From contig DVLP01000308.1 in the NCBI GenBank assembly GCA_018715445.1, positions 1 through 6,657 on the forward strand: a stretch of 6,657 nucleotides of DNA. Reading direction: 5' to 3'. The stretch comes from Candidatus Avipropionibacterium avicola (GTDB lineage Bacteria > Actinomycetota > Actinomycetes > Propionibacteriales > Propionibacteriaceae). The notes beneath the pieces were generated by a model. That model made no database searches. It was not told the origin of the DNA and saw only the letters and a program-made list of their open reading frames with translations. Made by a program: the position numbers and the translations under genes. Shown piece after piece: positions 1-4,764 of the stretch; positions within the stretch are counted from its first letter, which is position 1; each line of letters opens with the position of its first letter.

Positions 1-1
1 C

Positions 2-646
2 GAGCCCGCAGCACTGCTGGCAGGGGTCTCGGCGCAGCAGGTCGCCGCCGCAGTCGCGCCGTTGCCGCGGGCAACGGAGGTGCTGGACGAGTTGACCGAG
101 GACCTGGTGCCGCACTGGAGTGACCAGGAGATCACCGCGGTCCGCGACGGCTCGCTCCCGGTGCCGCCCCGGCGGGACGACTATGCCCTGGCGGCCGGGG
201 CTGGTGCCGACAGGCCGCTGTCCGACGAGGCTGTGGCGCAAGGGCGCTGCTCGATCGACTGGGCCGGCGTGCCCCCGGACCTGCTGGACGCGGCCGACGG
301 CTCGATCCGTTGGACGGTCGAGGCCACCGGGACCGTCACCGTCCGGGCCGCGGTCCGGCTGCTGCCCGAGGCCGACCCGAGCGGCCTGACGGTCTGGTTC
401 GACCTGCCCGGAGAGTTCAACCTGACCCGGACCCTGGACGCGGCGGGACAGGTCGAGACCGAGCTGCCGATCACGCCGGCACAGGCCTGGGGCCGGTCCT
501 GGTCCGACTTCCGGATCGGGATCGGACCACGCCGCGGCGGTGACCACGCCGCCTCCCGGGAACGGGTCCGTCGCTTCGCCCGTGCGCGGCTGTCCACCGA
601 TCCCGAGCTGCTGGCCGAGCAGGCCGCGGCCGATGAGCAGTGGTGA
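2..646 (+). CDS. C-terminal part of an unrecognised protein (5' end outside the window)
   Basis: The frame is open from the left edge, so the gene starts upstream. A TTG at 62 lies inside the open frame and is not needed as a start. About 214 residues are visible before the TGA at 644-646. I do not recognise a family. The visible part is soluble, with no hydrophobic stretch long enough for a membrane helix. It has an acidic segment (LDELTEDLVPHW), then a probable beta-rich region with alternating hydrophobic residues (IRWTVEATGTVTVRAAVRLL, LTVWFDLPGEFNL), and finally an Arg-rich helical tail (RERVRRFARARL). The codon pattern has strong G/C bias at third positions and suits a real gene. It converges on the sugar kinase with a gap of only 28 bp. 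The last codons and the stop lie in an 18-bp tandem repeat. Function is unknown. Confidence 0.7.
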   Translation, partial: EPAALLAGVSAQQVAAAVAPLPRATEVLDELTEDLVPHWSDQEITAVRDGSLPVPPRRDDYALAAGAGADRPLSDEAVAQGRCSIDWAGVPPDLLDAADGSIRWTVEATGTVTVRAAVRLLPEADPSGLTVWFDLPGEFNLTRTLDAAGQVETELPITPAQAWGRSWSDFRIGIGPRRGGDHAASRERVRRFARARLSTDPELLAEQAAADEQW

Positions 647-666
647 GGCGATCAGCAGTGGTGAGG
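631..666. repeat. 18-bp imperfect tandem repeat spanning a stop codon
   Basis: Positions 631-648 and 649-666 are adjacent copies of an 18-base unit differing at one base (cgatGagcagtggtgagg versus cgatCagcagtggtgagg). The first copy carries the last codons and TGA of the upstream gene. Because the unit is a multiple of three, the second copy places another TGA in the same frame at 662-664. Read-through would add only GDQQW. This looks like a local slippage duplication. Confidence 0.85.
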
Positions 667-679
667 CGACCAGCTCACC
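660..679. terminator. Small hairpin between convergent genes, possible bidirectional terminator
   Basis: GGTGAG (660-665) pairs with CTCACC (674-679) across an 8-base loop, and the right arm overlaps the kinase stop codon (complement of 675-677). The position between two convergent genes suits a terminator. The stem is short and no T-run follows on either strand, so it does not meet the intrinsic-terminator pattern. The stem is seen directly; the role is a guess. Confidence 0.25.
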
Positions 680-2183
680 CGATGAGGGCGGCGTAGACCC
701 GCTCGAACTCGACCAGGCGTTGCCGGTGGTACTCGGCGCGGGCCGGATGGGGCTCGTGCGTCGGCGCGGTCGTCGGATCGGCCCGGGCGACATCGGGGGC
801 GACGACGTCCAGGGTGACCAGCGCCGTGCCGCGCAGCGTCGAGCGCTTGATCGTGACCGGGGTGAGCGGTGCCTGCAGGGCATCGGCCAGCACCGGCAGC
901 AGTGCGGGCAGGTCGGCACTCACCCGTCCCGAGGCCAGGATGCGTTCCGGGGTGCCGGCGATCTCACTCAGCTGTGCCGCGACCCGCGCATAGCTGGCGG
1001 CGATCCCCTCGAACATCCCTCGCGCCAGGGCGCCACCGTCGTGGGCCGCACCGAGACCGGTCACCACCGCCCGGGCCCCGCCGGCCCATCCGGTGGAGCG
1101 TTCGCCGCTGAGGAAGGGCAGCACCAACGGGGTGTCCGGGTCCGGGTCGCTGCCCAGCAGCTCGGCCAGCTCCTCGGCCGACGGCATCCGGATCGTCGAC
1201 TCCAACCAACTGACCGCCCGACCGACGTCGTTGAGCGCGCCACCGACGATGCTGCGCCGCTCGTCGACCCGGTAGCACCACAGACCGCTGCCCACCTGCT
1301 CGGGGACGTGGTCGACCAGGACCCGCATGGCCCCGGAGGTGGCTGCGGCGATCACGGCGGACCGGGGATCGGTGCCACCGGCGCCGACATTGCTGGCGAA
1401 GCCGTCGCTGATCCCCGGGCTCCAGTGCGCCTCGGCCACCATCGCCCAGACCTTGGACGGCAGGTCGGCATGGTTGCCGGTCGGCACCAGGGGCTCGCTG
1501 GGAGGGGCGACCGCGTTCAGACGATCGCGCTCGAGGCCGCACTGCTCGAGCAACGGATCGTCCCAGTCGCCGGTGCGCCGATCCAGCAGCCCGGTCCAGG
1601 CCGCCACCGAGGTCCCGGCGGCGGTGGCCCCGATCAACTGCAGATGGACGTACTCGCTCAGCGACATCCATCGGGCCGCCCGTTGCATCAGGTCGGGATG
1701 CTCCTGGGCCAACCAGGCGAACCGGGCCGGCAGGTAGCTGCTGTGGATCCGGGTGCCGGTGCGCTGTTGGATCGCCGACTCGTCCCACTCGTCGCGCAAC
1801 CGGGCCACCTGGGCGGAGCAGCGGCTGTCGGCGTAGGTGATGCAGCCGGTGATGGCCCGGCCGTGGTCGTCGACCCCGACCAGGGAGGAGGCGAAGGTGT
1901 CGATCCCCACGCCACGGATCGCCGGGCGGTGCTTGCCCGAGGCCTCGCGCAGCCTACGACAGACGGTGGTGATCACCTCGGCGACCTCGGCCACGACCTG
2001 GTCGGCATCGATCGTCGACGTACCGTCGGTGGCGGTGGTGAACTGGTGATGGACCTTGTGCCGCAGCTGGGACAACGGTCGCCCGGTCGCGTCGAAGAGC
2101 CCTCCCCGGGTGCCGGTCGAGCCGACGTCGAGGGCCAGCACGAGGGGAGTGGTCGCCGATGACGGCGACACGGTGAACGACAT
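675..2183 (-). CDS. FGGY-family carbohydrate kinase (gluconokinase/xylulokinase-like)
   Basis: A 502-residue cytosolic kinase that should transfer the ATP gamma-phosphate to a sugar or polyol; the length is normal for FGGY kinases. The N-terminal FGGY domain opens with the phosphate-binding motif LALDVGSTGTRGGLFD (residues 16-31). The likely catalytic base is D260 in GISDGFASNVGAG. An ATSGA phosphate loop (281-285), LSGERST (358-364) and ASGRVSAD (417-424) lie in the C-terminal ATPase domain. The start is the ATG at 2183, with GGAGGT (complement of 2190-2195) six bases upstream. The frame stays open 46 codons further, but that part lacks family similarity and overlaps promoter sequence. The substrate cannot be told. 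Hydrophobic and GERs-type motifs suggest the gluconate/xylulose branch, but no transporter or pathway partner is visible. It is divergent from infC. Confidence 0.9.
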   Translation of the reverse strand: MSFTVSPSSATTPLVLALDVGSTGTRGGLFDATGRPLSQLRHKVHHQFTTATDGTSTIDADQVVAEVAEVITTVCRRLREASGKHRPAIRGVGIDTFASSLVGVDDHGRAITGCITYADSRCSAQVARLRDEWDESAIQQRTGTRIHSSYLPARFAWLAQEHPDLMQRAARWMSLSEYVHLQLIGATAAGTSVAAWTGLLDRRTGDWDDPLLEQCGLERDRLNAVAPPSEPLVPTGNHADLPSKVWAMVAEAHWSPGISDGFASNVGAGGTDPRSAVIAAATSGAMRVLVDHVPEQVGSGLWCYRVDERRSIVGGALNDVGRAVSWLESTIRMPSAEELAELLGSDPDPDTPLVLPFLSGERSTGWAGGARAVVTGLGAAHDGGALARGMFEGIAASYARVAAQLSEIAGTPERILASGRVSADLPALLPVLADALQAPLTPVTIKRSTLRGTALVTLDVVAPDVARADPTTAPTHEPHPARAEYHRQRLVEFERVYAALIG

Positions 2184-2198
2184 CGGGTGACCTCCGAC

Positions 2199-2212
2199 GG
2201 ACCCTGGGGTCC
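2199..2212. promoter_or_regulatory. Perfect 6-bp dyad upstream of the sugar kinase, possible operator
   Basis: GGACCC-tg-GGGTCC is a perfect inverted repeat lying four bases beyond the kinase Shine-Dalgarno sequence, in the kinase 5' untranslated or promoter region. Sugar kinase genes are often under a local repressor, so an operator is possible. It could equally be an RNA hairpin with a very tight loop, or chance in GC-rich DNA. Another set of inverted elements, GTACCG (2237-2242 and 2242-2247) and CGGTAC (2265-2270), lies nearby. I saw no convincing -35/-10 pair for the kinase. Confidence 0.3.
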
Positions 2213-2270
2213 CCTGGACGGACGGATGGGTTGCCCGTACCGTACCGAACTGGCAGTGGTCGGCCGGTAC

Positions 2271-2279
2271 TGGTAACAT
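2271..2279 (+). promoter_or_regulatory. Candidate extended -10 promoter of the infC operon
   Basis: TGGTAACAT has the extended -10 form TG-n-TAnnnT, with hexamer TAACAT at 2274-2279. It is the best sigma-70/SigA-type -10 in the intergenic region facing infC and would put the start of transcription near 2286. The -35 position (around 2251-2256, TGGCAG) is a poor match to TTGACA, which is tolerated by extended -10 promoters. The resulting infC leader would be about 200 nt. Confidence 0.45.
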
Positions 2280-2285
2280 CGGTCC

Positions 2286-2489
2286 CGGTTCGCCCGTCAG
2301 TGACGGTGCGATCCCGTCCAAGTGGAGACCTGATCTCCCACCTGGCCGACGCTCCGCAAGGATCGCTGTTGGCAGGTCGGTAGTGACGAAGCCGGCGCCC
2401 TCGGTGCCACCTCGTCCGGGTCAGGCCTCCGTTCGTACGGGGGCCATTGTCATGTCGGGAGTCTTTTTCGACATCACCCAGGAGGACCC
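2286..2489 (+). promoter_or_regulatory. Long structured 5' leader of infC, candidate cis-regulatory RNA
   Basis: This stretch has no gene but can fold into a string of hairpins. H1 (2291-2310) is CGC/GCG plus CCGTC/GACGG with one bulge. H2 (2322-2341) is GTGGAGA/TCTCCCAC with a bulged C. H3 (2340-2377) has arms 2340-2350 and 2368-2377, ten pairs with one bulge. H4 (2394-2408) is GGCGCC/GGTGCC. H5 (2424-2445) is GGCCTCCGT/ACGGGGGCC with a TCGT loop, nine pairs including one G-U. H6 (2452-2474) is ATGTCG/CGACAT with a loop ending in five T. H6 ends just before the Shine-Dalgarno sequence. H2 and H3 share two bases. Leaders of infC-rpmI-rplT operons are regulated through IF3 or L20 in other bacteria. 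The pairings are read by eye; the regulatory role is inference. Confidence 0.5.
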
Positions 2490-2492
2490 ATC
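2480..2492 (+). promoter_or_regulatory. Shine-Dalgarno sequence and ATC start codon of infC
   Basis: AGGAGGA at 2480-2486 is followed by CCC and then ATC at 2490-2492, the codon that begins the conserved IF3 N terminus ([13 protein letters not shown]). The frame contains no ATG, GTG, TTG or CTG between the in-frame TGA at 2331-2333 and the GTG at 2574, and starting at that GTG would remove the first 28 conserved residues. This decides the start as a non-canonical ATC. Confidence 0.8.
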
Positions 2493-3179
2493 AGCACTGA
2501 ACCGCGCATCAACGAGCGGATCCGCGTCCCCGAGGTTCGCCTCGTCGGACCGGCCGGCGAGCAGGTCGGCATCGTGTCGACCGCTGACGCGCTCCGACTC
2601 GCCCGTGACCAGGATCTGGACCTGGTCGAGGTGGCCGCGCAGGCGCGTCCGCCCGTCGCCAAGCTCATGGACTACGGCAAGTTCAAGTACGAGAACGCGC
2701 AGAAGGCCCGTGACGCCCGGCGGAACCAGACCAACACCGTGGTCAAGGAGATGAAGCTCCGGCCCAAGATCGACGACCACGACTACGAGACCAAGAAGGG
2801 CCACGTCGTCCGCTTCCTGAAGGCCGGCGACAAGGTCAAGATCACCATCATGTTCCGTGGCCGCGAGCAGTCGCGCCCCGAACTCGGCTTCAACCTGCTG
2901 CGTCGACTCGCCGCCGATGTCGAGGAGTACGGCTTCGTCGAGTCCTCGCCGAAGCAGGACGGCCGCAACATGCTGATGGTGCTCGGCCCGACCCGCAAGA
3001 AGACCGACGCCAAGGCTGACGTCCAGGCCGAGCGTGACCGGCGCGCCGCCGAGCGCAAGGCCGACCACGACGCCGAGCAGACCGAGCTCGCCGAGCACCG
3101 TGCCCAGGCACACGCCGGCGAACCCAAGAAGAAGAAGCGCGGCCCCGCCGACAACATGGACCCTGACATCGATCTGTGA
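2490..3179 (+). CDS. infC: Translation initiation factor IF-3, ATC start
   Basis: IF3 binds the 30S subunit, keeps it apart from 50S and checks start codon and initiator tRNA selection. From the ATC at 2490 the protein has 229 residues. The N domain (about 1-70) contains [16 protein letters not shown] and [17 protein letters not shown], with Ala where many homologues have Cys (PVCK). A basic linker helix (about 71-85) leads to the C domain (about 86-168) with [33 protein letters not shown] and [14 protein letters not shown] charged tail (169-229), ending in a KKKKRG cluster and an acidic end, makes it longer than the roughly 180-residue core; such tails occur in actinobacteria. Beginning at the nearest standard codon (GTG 2574) would delete conserved N-domain sequence. 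It heads the infC-rpmI-rplT operon and is probably autoregulated through its start codon. Confidence 0.95.
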   Translation: MSTEPRINERIRVPEVRLVGPAGEQVGIVSTADALRLARDQDLDLVEVAAQARPPVAKLMDYGKFKYENAQKARDARRNQTNTVVKEMKLRPKIDDHDYETKKGHVVRFLKAGDKVKITIMFRGREQSRPELGFNLLRRLAADVEEYGFVESSPKQDGRNMLMVLGPTRKKTDAKADVQAERDRRAAERKADHDAEQTELAEHRAQAHAGEPKKKKRGPADNMDPDIDL

Positions 3180-3239
3180 TGTCACCACCCCGGCCGAACC
3201 ACCTCGGTCCGGGACGCCCACCGCCCGATGGCGGTGACA
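3180..3239 (+). promoter_or_regulatory. Hairpins with alternative pairing between infC and rpmI
   Basis: Two strong stems sit in this gap. The first is CCCGGCCGA (3189-3197) with TCGG-t-CCGGG (3204-3213), nine pairs with one bulged T and a 6-base loop. The second is CACCGCC (3219-3225) with GGCGGTG (3230-3236) and a CGAT loop. The right arm of the second stem can instead pair through GGTGACA (3233-3239) with TGTCACC (3180-3186) just after the infC stop, enclosing the first stem. The two states exclude each other and lie shortly upstream of the rpmI ribosome binding site. There is no T-run, so a terminator is unlikely. A translational operator for L20 or L35 is conceivable, by analogy with the L20-binding operator upstream of rpmI in E. 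coli. Confidence 0.45.
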
Positions 3240-3263
3240 CGACGAAGGAGCGGCAGGAACACC

Positions 3264-3461
3264 ATGCCGAAGATGAAGACCCACACCGGTGCGAAGCGTC
3301 GGTTCAAGATCACCGGGACCGGCAAGGTCATGCATCGTCGGGCGGGCAAGGCCCACCTGAACGAGCACATGTCCTCCAAGATCACCAACCGCCGCCTCGA
3401 GGGAAACAAGGAACTCTCCAAGGCCGACTCCAAGAACGCCAAGAAGCTGCTCGGCAAGTGA
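3264..3461 (+). CDS. rpmI: 50S ribosomal protein L35 (bL35)
   Basis: A 65-residue, very basic protein of the large ribosomal subunit. It shows the full family pattern: the opening MPKMKTHTGAKRRFKITGTGK, then the central HRRAGKAHLNEHMSSK and the C-terminal NRRLEGNKELSKADSKNAKKLLGK. The ATG at 3264 is chosen because the conserved MPKMKTH starts there and AGGA (3255-3258) lies five bases upstream. A second purine-rich site AAGGAG (3245-3250) is further away. A GTG at 3228 would add 12 residues not found in L35. It is 84 bases after infC and 68 before rplT in the classic infC-rpmI-rplT order, so the three are probably co-transcribed. Confidence 0.98.
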   Translation: MPKMKTHTGAKRRFKITGTGKVMHRRAGKAHLNEHMSSKITNRRLEGNKELSKADSKNAKKLLGK

Positions 3462-3467
3462 TCCCCC

Positions 3468-3491
3468 GGCCGGTCGCCCGACCGATCGGCC
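3468..3491 (+). promoter_or_regulatory. GC-rich hairpin between rpmI and rplT
   Basis: CGGTCG (3471-3476) and CGACCG (3479-3484) form a perfect dyad with a 2-base centre, and GGC (3468-3470) can pair with GCC (3489-3491) outside an internal bulge. No T-run follows, so read-through to rplT is expected. It may tune relative L35 and L20 expression or protect mRNA ends. The role is inferred; only the dyad is seen. Confidence 0.35.
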
Positions 3492-3529
3492 TTCCCTGAC
3501 AACGCACCACCTCACGAGGAGAAGTACCC

Positions 3530-3898
3530 ATGGCACGCGTCAAGCGTTCCGTCAACGCTCGCAAGAAGCGCCGCGAGATCCTGGACCAGGCGTCCGGCTA
3601 CCGGGGCCAGCGGTCCCGCATGTACCGCAAGGCCAAGGAGCAGGTCACCCACTCGATGGTCTACGCGTACCGCGACCGTCGTGACCGCAAGGGTGAGTTC
3701 CGCAAGCTGTGGATCCAGCGGATCAACGCCGCCGTGCGCGCCGAGGGCATGACCTACAACCGGTTCATCTCCGGCCTGCACAACGCCGGTGTCGAGGTGG
3801 ACCGCAAGATCTTGGCCGACCTCGCCGTCACCGACCCGACCGCCTTTGCTGCGCTGGTCCAGGTCGCCAAGGACAACCAGCCGGCCGCGGCCGCCTGA
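3530..3898 (+). CDS. rplT: 50S ribosomal protein L20 (bL20)
   Basis: A 122-residue basic protein needed early in 50S assembly, binding 23S rRNA. The N-terminal half (about 1-59) is the long rRNA-binding extension [20 protein letters not shown], then [17 protein letters not shown] and [20 protein letters not shown]. The globular C-terminal domain (about 60-117) includes [19 protein letters not shown] and [16 protein letters not shown]. The protein ends in PAAAA, a slight extension of the normal length. The ATG at 3530 has GAGGAG (3516-3521) eight bases upstream and matches the family N terminus. In other bacteria L20 represses its own operon by binding leader or intergenic RNA. Structured RNA exists here both before infC and before rpmI, but L20 binding is not shown by the sequence. 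Confidence 0.98.
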   Translation: MARVKRSVNARKKRREILDQASGYRGQRSRMYRKAKEQVTHSMVYAYRDRRDRKGEFRKLWIQRINAAVRAEGMTYNRFISGLHNAGVEVDRKILADLAVTDPTAFAALVQVAKDNQPAAAA

Positions 3899-3916
3899 GC
3901 TGATCCACCCGCAGCG

Positions 3917-4741
3917 TTGACGAACGAGCCGACCGCTCTGCCGACCGCCAGTGTCGCGCAGCTGCGGTCGGCTCGTCGTCTGTTGCAACGCAAACAGCGC
4001 GAGCGCACCGGCACCTTCCTGGTCGAGGGCCCGCAGGCCGTACGGGAGTGTGCCACCACCTGTGATCGGATCTTCGTGACCGCGGCGGCCGCCGAACGGC
4101 ACGCCGACCTGGTGACAACGGCCGTCAGCAGCGGGGTGGAGGTGCTGCTCACCGAGGACATCGACCAACTCACCGACGCGATCACCCCGCAGGGGATCGT
4201 CGGCGTCCACCGGACGATCGACCTCGCCCTGGATCCACTCCTGCAGCCGGACCCTGCGAACGGTCATGAGGCCCGACTCCTCGTGATGGCCGCCCAGATC
4301 CGCGATCCCGGCAACCTCGGCACCCTGATCCGGTGCGCCGACGCCTTCGGCGCCGATGGTGTCATCCTGACCACCGGTTCGGTGGACCCGTACAACCCGA
4401 AGACCGTGCGAGCCACCGTGGGCAGCCTGTTCCATCTCCCGATCGTCACCGGCATCACCGTGGCCGAGGCCACTCAGGCCTGCCGCGATGCCGGGATCGG
4501 TGTGCTCGCGGCGGACGGCTCCGGTGAGAGGAACCTCGACGAACTGCGCGATGCCGGCCGTCTGGGTGCCCCCGTCGCCTGGCTGTTCGGCAATGAGGCC
4601 TGGGGGCTGCCGGAGTCCGACCGGGCACTGGCCGACGAAGCCGTACGGGTCCCGATGTGGGGTCGGGCGGAGTCGCTCAACCTGGGCAGTGCCGCCGCGG
4701 TCTGCCTCTATGCCACTGCCTCGGCGCAGCACGCTGGCTGA
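3917..4741 (+). CDS. TrmH/SpoU-family RNA 2'-O-methyltransferase
   Basis: A 274-residue enzyme expected to methylate a ribose 2'-OH in rRNA or tRNA using S-adenosylmethionine. An N-terminal substrate-binding domain (about 12-95; RRLLQRKQRERTGTFLVEGP is characteristic) is followed by the knotted SPOUT catalytic domain. The SPOUT domain has motif 1 DPGNLGTLIRCADAFGADG (130-148), motif 2 LFGNEAWGLP (223-232) and motif 3 VPMWGRAESLNLGSAAAV (245-262). The start is taken as TTG 3917, 18 bases after rplT. No clear Shine-Dalgarno sequence precedes it and no other standard start is near, so translation may depend on coupling to rplT. The site modified is unknown. Proteins of this type commonly follow rplT and precede pheS in actinobacteria. 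Confidence 0.93.
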   Translation: MTNEPTALPTASVAQLRSARRLLQRKQRERTGTFLVEGPQAVRECATTCDRIFVTAAAAERHADLVTTAVSSGVEVLLTEDIDQLTDAITPQGIVGVHRTIDLALDPLLQPDPANGHEARLLVMAAQIRDPGNLGTLIRCADAFGADGVILTTGSVDPYNPKTVRATVGSLFHLPIVTGITVAEATQACRDAGIGVLAADGSGERNLDELRDAGRLGAPVAWLFGNEAWGLPESDRALADEAVRVPMWGRAESLNLGSAAAVCLYATASAQHAG

Positions 4742-4752
4742 ACCCTGGGCGG

Positions 4753-4758
4753 TACTGT
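4753..4758 (+). promoter_or_regulatory. Candidate -10 element for a leaderless mRNA of the LigD-type polymerase
   Basis: TACTGT fits the actinobacterial -10 consensus TAnnnT and ends six bases before the ATG at 4765, which puts transcription initiation at or next to the A of the start codon. The ATG has no Shine-Dalgarno sequence, as expected for a leaderless message. No good -35 is visible. The element lies in the 23-base gap after the methyltransferase gene. Confidence 0.45.
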
Positions 4759-4764
4759 GGCGCC

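Noticed and set aside
540..2162. Long plus-strand open frame (540 codons) opposite the sugar kinase
   Set aside because: It is antisense to a well-supported FGGY kinase and its product is a Gly/Arg/Asp/Gln-rich low-complexity sequence with no family motifs, typical of a shadow frame in GC-rich coding DNA.
2184..2321. 46-codon N-terminal extension of the sugar kinase up to 2321
   Set aside because: The extension has no family similarity, overlaps the infC promoter region, and lacks a ribosome binding site as good as the GGAGGT before the ATG at 2183.
2464..2468. T5 run in the infC leader as part of an intrinsic terminator
   Set aside because: The strong stem at 2424-2445 ends 18 bases before the T-run, and the T-run lies inside the loop of the next stem, so the standard stem-then-T pattern is absent.
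2452..2754. ATG at 2452 in another frame that overlaps the start of infC, possible upstream ORF
   Set aside because: It runs about 260 bases into infC in the wrong frame, its product becomes Arg/Ser/Pro-rich, and only a G-run precedes it. The ATG lies in a hairpin arm. Not excluded as a regulatory initiation site but unsupported.
3228..3263. GTG at 3228 as the rpmI start
   Set aside because: L35 proteins begin at MPKMKTH or similar, encoded from 3264, and the added residues would overlap the intergenic hairpin.
3512..4732. Minus-strand open frame of about 400 codons opposite rplT and the methyltransferase
   Set aside because: It covers two recognised genes on the other strand, and its product has no motifs. 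Other long minus-strand frames at 2421-3536, 4708-5829 and 5579-6562 were rejected for the same reason.
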